Of a stretch of DNA of 64,000 nucleotides, positions 27,401 through 39,165 are shown one piece after another. Origin of the DNA: Volvox africanus (Eukaryota > Chlorophyta > Chlorophyceae > Chlamydomonadales > Volvocaceae); NCBI GenBank assembly GCA_030268105.1, contig BSDZ01000101.1:62001-126000 (forward strand), written 5' to 3'. The notes under the pieces were generated by a model. The model worked only from the letters and a program-made list of their open reading frames with translations, was not told the origin of the DNA and did not search any database. The position numbers and the translations under genes were made by a program. Each line of letters opens with the position of its first letter. The first letter of the stretch is position 1.

Positions 27401-27469
27401 GTGTGGCGGCTCGACAGCTCCGCCCAGTACCAGCACCGTATGGTGGCTGCCACGGGGCTGCATCCTTGA
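18436..27469 (+). CDS. ABC transporter subfamily D half-transporter (complete, 17 exons)
   Basis: Exons: 18436-18652, 18812-18891, 19534-19585, 19960-20042, 20417-20484, 20717-20973, 21378-21492, 21654-21733, 21980-22133, 22532-22649, 22996-23081, 23632-23861, 24249-24458, 25033-25328, 26374-26484, 26875-26933, 27313-27469. All are GT..AG and in phase: 2373 nt, 790 aa. Order: membrane domain with 'RDFSTAL', 'GIDNPDQRLCDDVGSF' (the ABCD EAA-like loop) and 'LRFSLVRVRENAESIAFYGG'; then the nucleotide-binding domain with Walker A 'GPSGCGKSS' (about 521-529), Q-loop 'FLPQKPFMP', signature 'LSVGEQQR' (696-703), Walker B/D-loop 'DEATSALD' (720) and H-loop His about 750. Family members work as dimers moving fatty acids, acyl-CoAs or related substrates across peroxisomal or plastid membranes; plant plastid ABCD2-type and cyanobacterial homologues share this layout. 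A Gly/Ser-rich insertion of about 98 residues (exon 14) separates Q-loop and signature, and a poly-Ala run begins exon 12. Start ATG 18436 gives a Ser/Thr-rich N terminus, possibly a transit peptide. Substrate unknown. Confidence 0.92.
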
Positions 27470-30274
27470 CTCATGGATATCCGGGGAGGCCATGACCGAC
27501 ATTACAATATGAATTATAATTCCCACCATCACCAATCCATATCTTGCGGCTAACACGGCCTCCTCACCTGACAACGTAGATAGATTAGTACCATATGGCA
27601 CATGTTCTTGTATAAGTGCTCGGCTCGTCCATCACATTCTCACGCATATCGCTCATCACGCTTCTCACACCGTTTTATAACAGCACATATTTGCATCTGA
27701 TGACGCGCCCCGGTATAAGACAGGGTTGGTTAGCTATTGGCAAACCAAAGCCTTTCTAGGTTTGGAAAATAAATGTCTTTAGCTAAGTGTTAAGGACCAG
27801 GGTAGCGCTCTGCTTGGGCTCCAGGACCACTTGTATGGCGCGGAGGACCCAGCACATCTGCCGATCCCTATTCGTGCCAACTTATGGCACTGGGAAGGTG
27901 GTCTTGTGAAAGTCCCATCTTTATCTTGTTCAAACGAGGGTTTCTTGCTTCTCATGGGAAATCGCTAACAAACCTGTAACCCGCAATTGGGCAAGGTTCT
28001 ATTTGATCTAGTAGCTGCTCTAAGTACTGTTCCATCAGGGGCTAAAAGGATTCCGTGGTTCCATCCTCCGAAACCAGCTGTCACACGCAGCACACAAACC
28101 CTTGACACTTGCACTTAGCAATCTAGCCCAGGCGCATCTCCAGACGGGCGGTTGAACAGGTCTGTGGCCGCATGCGTGACAGCGGAGCCAGAACAGGGCA
28201 GTAGCCCTGACAATAATCAGGCACTTGTAGAAGTAGCCCATACTTTCCTGTATTCCATCTGGCAAACTCTCCGTATGTTTTGTAGCAAGGATTAGCCTCC
28301 TCTGATGTTCACTCGTGCTAGAAAACGAACGAGAAGGACGGAGGCGATAAGCGGGATTGTCTAGACAAGAGTGTATTTACATTCCTCCATTGTATATGTC
28401 ATCGTCGGTGAATGGCTCTGCGCGCATTCAAGTCAGGGGCCGTTCCGGGTTTATCGGCTTTCCAAGCCAACCAACCTCCCCTCTGTATCCAACATTCATT
28501 TCCCCCAGCGATTCACATAAAACGCCAACTCGTCCAAATCAACTGGCTCCTTCCATTTGTACGGTACATATTGCTTCAGGACGGTTTCCCATAACTGCGC
28601 CAACCTATACATGCATTCCCCATGGCTGCTTGCTAGGCCTGTCTCTATACCCTAGCCGCTACTGGCACCTTTAATGTATGGTGAAAAGAAGTCAAACTTT
28701 TGTGGAACACCTAGAAATGCTACATGCGGATGCATGCCCCAGCTTGGCCGGCGGAACCTCCCACTAAATGGCCGGTGAGCAACTTAGGGGCCACTACGTA
28801 GAACCTCAAACATCTCGGTAAAGAGACGGCAGTTGAGACCACCTGCAGCACCTTATGCCTTCTATAACCCTTTGCCAAACCAGAATCCGCAGCAGAACCC
28901 GAAACCCCTATATCCGCGCTCGCTATGAAACACCAGCCCTGCACTTGCTCCTGCGCCCGACATCTCTTCGTGCTTGCTAAGTCTACACACAATCATTCAT
29001 GTCCCTCCGCGCAAACTTAACGCACTCAAAAAAATGTCTAATGCAGGTACACTCCCCAACGTCCCTCCTCCCCCACATCCGTCTAATCCTACAGCCGGAA
29101 ATATAATAAAGAACCTCATCGCCACGTGTGCAAACGCCATACTCACGCCAACAAGCAGCGGCCTGTTCCTTACCTGAACATTAGGGAGCGGTGCACACGA
29201 GGCGTGGCTTCATTAAGCAATGGAAAGGAGATGAATGCGAATCCATACTGCAGGGAGGCGGCAGCTCAGCGTCGAGCTAAGACCATCTCCTAAATCCGAC
29301 TGCTGAGACGGGCCATGATGCGGGTCCTTACGAGTACTGACCGCAGGCGAAAATGCCGACTTCCCTACCAGCCCTATTCGCCAGACTAGGCATCGCACTC
29401 CTCAGCACCGCCTATTGCGAACACCACAGGGACTCCTTGTAACCTTAGCCTACAAGACGCAGAATTGTAGCGCAGAAATCAGAAAGGTTAGCTCCTTACT
29501 GCGAGAAGGGGCGTGCACTTTTCCCATCTTAGATGGAAAACAAGGGCGGCCTCAACCAGGAAGTTCACCATATACCTGCATCGCTGGTAGTGGGTGGGTG
29601 TGGTGCGCCACCATGCACCATCGCTCATGACACACTCTCGCTGCCCTTTCGCAATCCTTTAAACAAATGGACAGATAAACATGTCATTCTGCAAGCCAGG
29701 CTATTTGGCTTGCGGGTGATCCGTGACTCGCTCGTAGTGTGCGCAAGTTGATATGGTATCTGGGAACTACCAATGCGACGGTCGTCACAGCCTCGGCCTA
29801 ATCAGCAAACTGCAGCCGAGGTCGAGGTAATTCAACAGCACGTAGAGGAAACTCAAAAATTGGATAGTGTATAGGATAAACAAAGGACAGGGAGGGGGCA
29901 TCGACACGGCTCATAGACAATCAAGTGCTATTAGGACGAGCTGTCGGACAGACATGGTATGTGAGCAGCAGGTATGGACAACTGCTCTCTCTCTTCCGCT
30001 CAAACAGGAGCTCCCCTACCACCGTAAAGAGCAGGGAAACATCAACGCGCACTTCTACCCACACACAAATGTCGGGACGTTACCCTACGGGTGGCGCTTC
30101 AGATCCACATGTCCTGGAAGCTGTCCCATTCTGATTTCAGGCACAGAAAATATATTGTAGTGTTCCCACAGCAGGGCAAAGAGGCAGGGGTTCGAGGTTA
30201 TAGGGCCCCAAAAGGGGGCCGGAGAGGAGAAGTCGGAGGTGCGACCGCTTTCACCCTTCGGCCGACATTCTTGG
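27470..30274. other. 2.8 kb between convergent genes, no supported gene
   Basis: Holds the 3' UTRs of the ABC transporter (plus) and the ornithine aminotransferase gene (minus). Open frames here (for example minus 28035-28265 and 28720-28992, plus 28357-28674) carry no recognisable motif and no phase-consistent exon chain. Nothing else identified. Confidence 0.4.
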
Positions 30275-30748
30275 TTACACCTTGAGCGAGGTGATAGTGT
30301 GTTCAATGATGTCGCAGCACTCCCTCAGCTGCGGCTCCGTCATGACCAGTGGCGGGGCGAAGCGGATAATGTTCTTCTGGGTAGGCTTAGCCAACAGCCC
30401 GTTGTCGCGCAGCCGCATGCACACGTCGTAGGCGGTCACGCCGTGAGACTCGTCAATCACCAGTGCGTCGAGGAGACCCTTGCCGCGGACCTATGTTTAT
30501 TATTGTTTAAGAATCGCATAAGTGTAAGCGATAAAGTTTCTGCATTATCATATGCATACCGTGCATGCTAGTTGTTGCCTCTGGGTGAGAAATTGTCGCG
30601 TTGTGTTGCAGGAGATTGAGCATTGCGTCTCATCGCGTTAAATGAAGACACACACACACACATATATATAGGGGGATGGGTTCAACACGGTACATATATG
30701 TGTGTATATATATTATATATTATATATTATATATTATATATTATATAT

Positions 30749-30783
<35 letters not shown>

Positions 30784-33700
30784 CACCGTGTTGAACCCAT
30801 CCCCCTCCACCCCACCCTAACGTCGCTCGAAATTCCTTGGTGTCCCATATAGCAAACGCCAACCGCTTAGAGATCCGGCTGCTCGGACCACCCACCGTCT
30901 TGACCAGCCTGGACGGTATGTCCGCCAGTCTCTGACGCAGCAGCGCCCCCAGCCGGTCGCTGTTCTCCGCGAGGTTCTCATCCTGAAGCACCTGTGGGAG
31001 GGAGCGGGCGATTGAGGGCGGGTAAGGGGCGCAGTATGAGTGAGAAAGGTACGGAGCTTGCGATAGGCTCGGAACACTTCGGGCTTGTAATCCCGAGTGG
31101 GTGATTCCCGAGTATGTTAAAGCCATACCTGACACTGAAGCCTAAGCGCCAGGGAGCTCACCCTGTGGGATGCCTACCTAATCCATGCTCCTGCCTGTTC
31201 TTCCTGTGTCGTTTCCATATGCATTCCTTCACTTACACAATATAGTACTACATACATACACGGACTCACATAACATGCAGGCACATGGGTTACATAAAAC
31301 ACAGACACACGGACGCATACTCTCCTACCTGCAACGCCGCCATGGCCACCCGGGCCGCCAGTGGGTTCCCCCCGTACGTGGAGCCGTGCTGGCCCCGGCC
31401 GATGGTGAGCATGATCTCGTCCCGGGCGAGAGTGGCGGCCACCGGATAGGTCCCCCCGCTGAGGGCCTTGCCCAGCACGAGGATGTCGGGGCGCACACCC
31501 TCCCAGTCGCAGCACAGCATGCGGCCAGTGCGGCACAAGCCCGTCTGGACCTGGACGGGGGAGGAGAAAAGGTGAAGGTGGGGACTGAGAAAACGTTTCA
31601 GAAAAGGCGAACGAGCGGAAAGTTCCAAAATGTCCAACCAACGCACAAGAAGTATAGTCAAATAGATTGATGGTAGAAGTTGCAGACCCCGGGAGACGCC
31701 CAAGACCCAAAGTTGGTCCACATTGGTAAGAATGGGAAAGAAACACAAGCAGCAGCTAAATAACCTCGTACGGGGCTCTTACAAATAAAACGTCGGGGAA
31801 TCTTCGTTATAACAACGGACTCGACCTAAGGTAACGCTGCCAGGAACGGGTACGTGCTTTCCCCAACATCTCAAATACTCAGTGCATTTCATTTCGGTTC
31901 GGCTCCAACGGTTGATGGCCTGCCCGAGGTGGCAAAGCAAACGCTGGTCTAGTTTGGGGGCTTGGAAAAGGTGCCGATATGCGCATGTGCCCATGCGAGC
32001 CAACGGGTGTATAATGCGCATTGCGCCCCCTCTCGAGCCCCGCCGCTCACCTCGTCTGCGATCAACAACGCGTTGTGTTTCTTCAGGAGTCGGTGTGCCG
32101 ATGTCAGGTAGCCGGAGTCAGGGACTACCACACCCGCCTCACCCTGGAGGGGGTAAGGTGGGGGTGAGGGCACGTCAGCGATGCCGGGAAGGAGAGGGGT
32201 GAGGGGGTAGAAGGGAGTGGGAGACCGGGAGACAAGGAAACTGACCTAGATGCAGAAGCTGACCAGGTCCACACCGAGGAACAGGGATAGGCAGCCCAGG
32301 AAGCCATCCGGCAGGATGGACGAAGTTGACCAGCTGGAAGAAACCGCCCATCCCCGCACAAGATTGCAACGGCAAAGCCGATGAACTGAAACCCCCACCC
32401 CAAGGTCATTGCATCCACGACCAAATAAATGGCCTCACCTAAACCAGCCCTGGTGGCAATGCTTCCAGGCCCCGCAACATTCCAGTACAAAAGCCCCTTT
32501 AGGAAGAGACCACCTTCACCCCTAACAAACCTCCACTTCACCTGGATGGGCTCAACCATGAAGGCGACGATGTGAGGATCGGACTCCAATTTCTCCTGCG
32601 GGGGGTAACGGGGACCACATCGATAGGCGTATCAGGTGAAGCACGAGCCTTACGCAACCAGGTGGACGGAAGCCTGGCTAAGCGGCGAGGATGCCAACCC
32701 GTCTGCCGTAAGGGCGAAAGATAAGACCGACGATCACAGGAACCATGAGGGAATACACCGCACCGGCGTTAGGCCCTGCATTTCCAATTTCCGTACAGTC
32801 GCCGAGAGGACTGACTACCAGGTCTGCCATGACATCCGGAATCATCTGTAGCCTACGACGCCAAATCATCATTGCCTTCACGTTCGCCATATGAGATTGT
32901 ATTCGCACCCGCTCCTTTTTATCCATGCGCGGCAACTGCAAAATCTAGCATCCTCCCCGCCACTGCCGTACCTGGAGTGCTGCCAGGTCGTTGTATGGGA
33001 TGACCTCAAAGCCCGGCATGAAAGGACCTGACGGCAAGCGGAGCGGTAATCATGACATGGGTTTGCGGAAAGGGCCTTCGGATGCAGCTTTCAACATGCC
33101 GAGGTGGGCCCGGTGGGGCTGCGTCCACTGGCAGTTAACAGGAAGCCATGATGAGCCGTCATTACCGCAACCCCGCCCCAGGCGGCCTCAGGGCACCTGG
33201 ATATCGGAGCTACAGCCGCCCAAAGACAACCCAATTCCCACCCTAGTACCAGATAGCCACAAGTAAGTGTCAACTCATTCCCGTACCCATCATATGTCAC
33301 GCCGGAATCCGCTAATCAGTGCATTAACCATACACACACTTCAACTTGTCGGTGCATCAGAAAGGTTATCCGGGATAATTGCCCCGCCAAAATAGCCCCA
33401 GAAAGCATTCCCGAACCCGATGACGTACTTTGCCGGGTTTGGGCTGTCGGCCCGCACGTCAGACCCTACACTCACCAAAGCCTCCGTAGCTGGAAGGGTC
33501 TGTGGAAGTGGATATGGCCGACATGGTGCGGCCCCAGAAGTTGCCCCGAGCAAACAGCACCTTGGCGCAGTTAGCGGGCACGCCCTTTACGTCATAACCC
33601 CATCGCCTTAAAAAGGACAAAGCAAAAACATAGGGGATTTATAACATTAGTGGAATGGAAGGGAGAGGCATGGGAAAAAAGGGCAAGCAGATGTTCGGCA

Positions 33701-36231
33701 GGCGTGCGACGATGCGGGGGTTATATAAGTCCACCACGGGCAACGTGAGAGCAGGCGCCGCAGGTGAAACGCAACGAAGGCCTCGAGGGGTCTTCAGGCA
33801 TTTGGCCAATCGGTACCTCTGTCGCCTTTTCATTGGAGATTCTTGCATCCAGACTGGTCCCCCGCCTGACCGCCAGACCGCCAGTATCAGGCACGCGGGA
33901 GCATTGACATACATGCCATGCGAGGCTCAGTCCGGTGACACCAACCTCGCCAGTTTAATCGCCGTCTCGCCGCCCTCCACGCCCGTGTTCATAGGCAGTA
34001 TTTTGTCGTATCCAAACAGTCGGGTGATGTACTCCTCGTACTCTCCCAGGACGTCTGCACTCGTGGTCGCATGGGTCACATGGAATACAAAACTTGCCAA
34101 GCGAATGGCCTGTGTGATTTGCACTGCTCGGGTTTAAGGTTGGCGAACGAATCCTGAAAAGGAAAAGACCAGACCAGATGATCCCAGCATTCGCCACTTG
34201 CAATCAACGCATAACTTCACAAATCAGTCACACTGTGACCAGGCATCTTCTAAGCTTACAGGAACCGCACCCCAATATATACGCAGCTCAAAAACACATC
34301 CTCAGGATGGACAGCTCCCCATATTGGGGGTACATATAAAATTTATTCTGCTGGCGGCGCCTCAGTACCCACCACCGGCATCCAGCGGAATCTGCCGACG
34401 CCTTAGTTGATTCGGCAGATTCCGCTGGATGCCGGTGGTGGGTGCTGAACCTGGGAAAAGCACTGATTTCGGAGAAGTCGGCATGGGAGACCGGATGAGG
34501 GTGCCCCGAAATACCGGGGAAGGTAGGGACTGCCAGGTTAGTGGCCACGGGTGATGTACCCCCCTATCCCACACAAAAAGAATAAAATTTGCGTGTTCAG
34601 GCACGACTGTTATGGCACGACTAATATGCCCCTGGAGTTCCAGGTTCTACCCCGACTGAGAGCGGGCCAAAGACCCTAATGATAAGGGCAGGGTGCCCCC
34701 ATGTCGATGGACGGTGACGACCCCAATTAAAGCGACCTGCGAGCTGACCAGTAGCGGAGTTGACGCCTTAGTTGATTCGGCAGATTCCGCTGGATGCTGG
34801 TGGTGGGTGCTGAACCTGGGAAAACCACTGATTTCGGAGAAGTCGGCATGGGAGACTGGATGAGGGTGCCCCGAAACACCGGGGAAGGTAGGGACTGCCA
34901 GGTTAGTGGCCACGGGTGATGTACCCCCCTATCCTACACACAAAAAAAATTTTTTCTGCTGGCGGCGCCTCAGTACCCTGATGATATTTCATGCAAATAC
35001 ATCGCATATCAAAAACGGTGTGAGAAGTGCACTGAGTGAGAGTGAGAGCACCTTTATATACCTGCACTGTGCAGTACTATTTTTACTGGTATCTTGACGC
35101 CTGCCATTAGAATAAACCCGCTATCTACGGCTCAGTCGTCTACGCAAAATATCCCGCAAACATATTTCTCGGATGTATGCCTGACCCGTGAAATAATTAC
35201 TTCATACACACACACACAGCAGACTCCTGGCACTACGCACATAGTCGGCGCTAAGGGGAAAAGTCCACGAGGGATGCGGCAAAAAACCCTACCCTTCTCA
35301 ACCCCGTCCAACATACCATGTTCGCCACCCACCGTTAAAGAAAGCCCTGGAAGTCAGGGTTAGCTTCCGGGCCTGCTCAGTGAGGGCGGCCACAATCTGT
35401 ACAGGGGACCGGTGAAGGGGTGCCAGGTTAAACAGCGGCCACATATGCAGGGGCTCGTTGGACGTGTTTTTGGGTGTTCCCCAGTCCCTGGATTTCATGA
35501 CTGAAGATTTTGATGACGAATAGGGCTGCGATTTAAGAAAACATGGCCACGTTAAGGCGGAGCCATTACGACCCGGATCACATTATTGGAACGTGCTGCA
35601 TTTGAAACAAAAAACGTCACCAAGCTAGGCACCTTGCAGCAGCTGAGCAGGCCCCCCAGGTTAAGACGTCAAGGATAGGTTTTAACATAGCGTCAAAGCT
35701 ACTGAAATAGTATAAGGTTTTATCTGCAACGCCTCCAAGGCCCAGAGGCCCGCTGGTGGGTCACCCCGTACCTTCGGGTGGCAATGCCCCTGGTTGACGG
35801 CTGAGTACGCCGAAAGGAAATCGTAGTACCGCTTGCCATCGACGTCCCATAGAAAGACTCCCTCTCCCCGCTCAAGAACCACCGGAATCGGTGCGTAATT
35901 GTGTGCACCAAACGTATCCTCGCGCTCAATAAACTGATTTGGGTACAGCAGCAATAATGACATTAAAACATAAATATACATCAGTAAGGAATTATTTATA
36001 CCGGAATCACGAGGCTAACAATCAGAGAATTCTGACACCACCCCATACGCATAATCTCCCGAGCACTGAGGTAGAACTTACTTTTTGCTGTCGGCTGGAC
36101 AATAATGAATCCTCAACAGCAGGTAGTGAACTGGCGAAACGTCGCGCAGCTGCTTGTGTTGACAACGCCAAGGCTCCCTGATATAGCGCGCGGCCATTAG
36201 CTATAAGAGTGCTAGCATAGCTCGACAACAT
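30275..36231 (-). CDS. OAT: Ornithine aminotransferase, mitochondrial (complete, 11 exons)
   Basis: PLP enzyme converting ornithine plus 2-oxoglutarate to glutamate-5-semialdehyde plus glutamate. Exons: 36231-36082, 35933-35772, 35396-35333, 34054-33946, 33606-33476, 33027-32972, 32595-32542, 32143-32051, 31550-31329, 30991-30896, 30490-30275; all GT..AG and in phase, 1353 nt, 450 aa, the usual length. Residues 1-50 form an Arg/Ser/Ala-rich presequence typical of mitochondrial import. Family motifs in order: '[16 protein letters not shown]', '[18 protein letters not shown]', '[16 protein letters not shown]', '[12 protein letters not shown]', '[11 protein letters not shown]', 'LLIADE' (Asp 272 contacts the pyridine nitrogen), 'VLGKALSGG' (Lys 301 forms the Schiff base) and '[12 protein letters not shown]'. 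The spacing between Asp 272 and Lys 301 equals that in human OAT. Introns carry repeats near 30650-30800 and 34350-34980. The gene looks intact. Confidence 0.96.
30653..30810. repeat. Palindrome with AT/AC microsatellite core inside OAT last intron
   Basis: Two inverted arms of about 21 bases (around 30671-30691 'gggggatgggttcaacacgg' and its complement around 30786-30806) flank about 95 bases of (AT)n, TATATTA and (AC)n repeats, themselves roughly symmetric ((AC)n AT outside the left arm; AT (AC)n inside the right). It could form a cruciform or long hairpin. It lies in the intron between exons 30991-30896 and 30490-30275. It may be a miniature inverted-repeat element whose interior became a microsatellite, or simple slippage between older arms. 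Confidence 0.75.
34348..34978. repeat. Fold-back and duplicated element in OAT intron 3
   Basis: Within the intron 35332-34055. A 32-base inverted repeat (arms 34367-34398 and 34412-34443, 13-base loop) begins a segment (from 34397, about 183 bases) that recurs as a direct copy at about 34762-34945 with a few substitutions. A 23-base motif starting 'ctgctggcggcgcctcagta' stands at both outer ends (34348-34370 and 34956-34978). Layout: end motif, hairpin, copy 1, unique spacer, copy 2, end motif. The second copy keeps only the right hairpin arm. This fits a non-autonomous mobile element or its tandem duplication; no transposase frame is present. Confidence 0.75.
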
Positions 36232-39165
36232 TTTCCTGGCAATTGTACAATTAAAGCTGTTTGGTTTACGTCAACGAACAGTTATGTTGTTATATGCTCA
36301 ACTGGATTGCAAGTGATCGTTGGTAGCAAGGGTTTTTAGTAGATTGCAAAGGCAGCCTTTTGAAAGAAATGAATACACTTGCCGCGCAAGCCCGTCTGGC
36401 GTGGGTCCCATGTGGCGGCTGCATCGTACTTCCTGTTTGTCTGGAGCCGTTTCGCCTCACCGGCCATCCATACCAGCGGCGTAAATTATCATAATATTAT
36501 GAGGCTTATGGTACTCGAAAGGAAGCCAGTAATGCACACAGCAGGTAATGTTTCTCTGACCGTCACGCTTGCAAACCGTGCACGCAAAATGTGAAGCGTG
36601 AAGCGGACAACGTTATAAACTTTTCTGTAATTACGTCCACTTTGTTAAGATGTTTCTCAACGTATTGAGACCTTAAACAGCTCTGTACCGGGACAATATT
36701 TAGCGTTTGTGTCCAGGATTGGGCACGTGAGCACATACAAACTCTCTGACGCCATGTCACTAAAGCGCAAGCAATTATAAGTGAAAGATTTCCTGGACGT
36801 AAATGGCATCGGACGCTTTAGACAGAAACGAACCTCCTTAATACGGTGCAAAGGGTTGCGTTGATGATATATCCTTTTGATCACGGAGGTAAATCTAGTA
36901 GCTAGTTGGCTCCCAGGATTTTGACATATGTGCACAGGTTTTCATCTTTGTGCTGTGTATGGTGCTAATTTTAGGCAGCGATAACGCTGGGGAACGCCGA
37001 TGCGGCTTAACGGGATACGACGGGGTTTCTACTGCCCTCTTCGCCCTCACATGAAATGTAACTACAAACATTTGCGTATACGAAGGATCACTATATCGTT
37101 GTTGCGAAATGAACAACTTATACTTACAATAAATATTGCGCGGCCCCTTCACACTTTACGTTCACCTCGTAGTGTGGCCCATGGGCCATCCTCACTATGT
37201 GGGAGAGATAATGAAAAAACACTAGAAGAAGGTTGCATCTACGTAATGAACGTGCTTGCCTTGACAAGACGAGTATATAAATCTGCTAAATCTGTTAAGT
37301 CTGCTGTGCATACACTTCCATGGATATATACACTTCCGTACACTTCCAAACCATACATGAAACAGTACTGTATGCATGTAATACATGTGCCTTCAAAGCC
37401 TGTCAGCATACCACAACGGCCACTCGTGTACAGAGTTACGCATTTCAAAGCGATTTGGCAATTCGATGTAGCCATAGAGAGCCGGACCCATGCGCCAACA
37501 TCGAATCATTCCTGGAATACTGAAGATCGTCCTATATGTCAGACATTTTGCATGCCTGCCAGACAACCCTACAAGACCCCGCAGTACTTGGATTGGGGCT
37601 AGGGGCCAAGATAGGGGACTGAGTCCAGCAGGTGCTTGAAGCAGCATGTTAAACCCGCTGCTGAATTGCCATCGTCATCTGTGCCCGTCTGTATTCACGC
37701 GGGTTTCACCAGCTGCGAGCCAACAAAAGATAAGACGTGCGGGAGTCACCATAGAAACTACAAACAAAAAGATATTTTGTAAGGAATGACCGTAACGGAA
37801 AACCCCTCGGCGAACTATGTAAAACGAAAAGATCTGGTGACACGAACGTATCCGCACCAGTCGCCATTCACCAGGTCAGGGTCTTGGTCGGTCAGACCAA
37901 GTGCTGCATCTTTGCGCTAATAAAAAGTGGCAAGTTGAACCAGGTCGCTTATCAACAAAGTGGCGCACGCGGACATAGGTGAAGGGGAGATGCAACGCCT
38001 GGTCCCGATACCAAATAAAAATGGCCACAAGGCGAGGGAAAATGCGTCTGTATGGGAGCAGGTATTATAAAAGACGCGATCAACGGGTCAGTAAATGCAA
38101 CGTCAACACGAAGTATCGTCTTATGCATAACACTCGGACCCTCTGCCAGCCGACATAACTGGCCAGGAGATACCCAGACTTCACGGCTGGGAAGTCCGTA
38201 AAGAATCTCATAAAGAATCCCAAAACCTCACCAGTCCTACCACCAAGCTGACGTTCACAATGTGTCACCGCCACACACCAGCATTGTCCGTCTGACCTGA
38301 GGTTCCGTGACCAGCCGCGACTCACCCACCCTACTAGGGTTTTCCATCACAATATTCATGTTGAAAGCTTGTCAGACCCCGCAGATGCGGAACGCTCATG
38401 CAGGCGATTGTAACCACCGGACTCAACCACTTGGGAACCTTCCAACCTGCCCATTCCACCATATCCCAACCTCCCGTCCTGAGACAAATTTCTCAGCGAT
38501 TATTGTACAAAAGCACCAATATTACTATTACAAAACGTCCTGAAATATCAACCGCGTAGTTATTTTGCTGCTAGCAACCATGTTGTACCATCATGTGCAG
38601 CCATTCCGCCAAAACAAGACAAAGACTAACCTCAATGATAACCGAGGTTTACTCCATTTTCTGCTACATCCCACCTGCCAGTTAGCCTGGCTGGAACCAG
38701 CTCTCTATTCCCTAGCCGATTGGTACCAGGGGTGTGATCCAGACGGCCGTGACTCGGAAATCCCCAACCCAAGCCGCAGCCCTGCGCTTTGGTTGCCCGT
38801 TGAAGGCCAACTGCGTCCAGTCCCGGCCTCCCTCATTCCCCATTGGATGATGTGTACTCCGCCCTGTGCGTTGCTTGCCATCAGAGCAACCTTTTAGTCT
38901 CAATCGGCAGGCGTATAAGGTCCCGCGCCCAGGGCATACATATGTGAGGAGGGCCGTGATTAGGCTAGCTGTGATCAAGCTAGCGACGACCTCAATCCAG
39001 GTCCTATCCCAGGACCGACACAAACAGCCATACATATCCGTAAAAGCAATACAAAATAGAATTATCCTTAGGAATTATCATGCCGTTACGGAACTCCTGG
39101 CCTTCTACTTGGTCATATCTGTCCGCCGCTTCATTTATATAAGAACCCTCCCACCTGCAACTCCC
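36232..39165. other. 2.9 kb upstream of OAT, no supported gene
   Basis: Contains the OAT promoter side and the 3' UTR of the minus-strand gene ending at 39166. The AT-rich part (36200-37900) and the more balanced part (37900-39100) hold open frames (plus 37000-37602, minus 38712-39035, plus 38866-39501) without recognisable motifs or a phase-consistent exon chain. Confidence 0.4.

Noticed and set aside
32175..32589. Minus-strand hydrophobic frames in an OAT intron
   Set aside because: The flanking OAT exons join in phase without them, and no start, splice set or motif supports a nested gene.
33341..33475. Minus-strand frame with '[17 protein letters not shown]' as OAT coding
   Set aside because: It is read-through of an intron: the exon ends at a strong GTGAGT donor at 33475 and the conserved '[11 protein letters not shown]' exon follows in phase at 33027.
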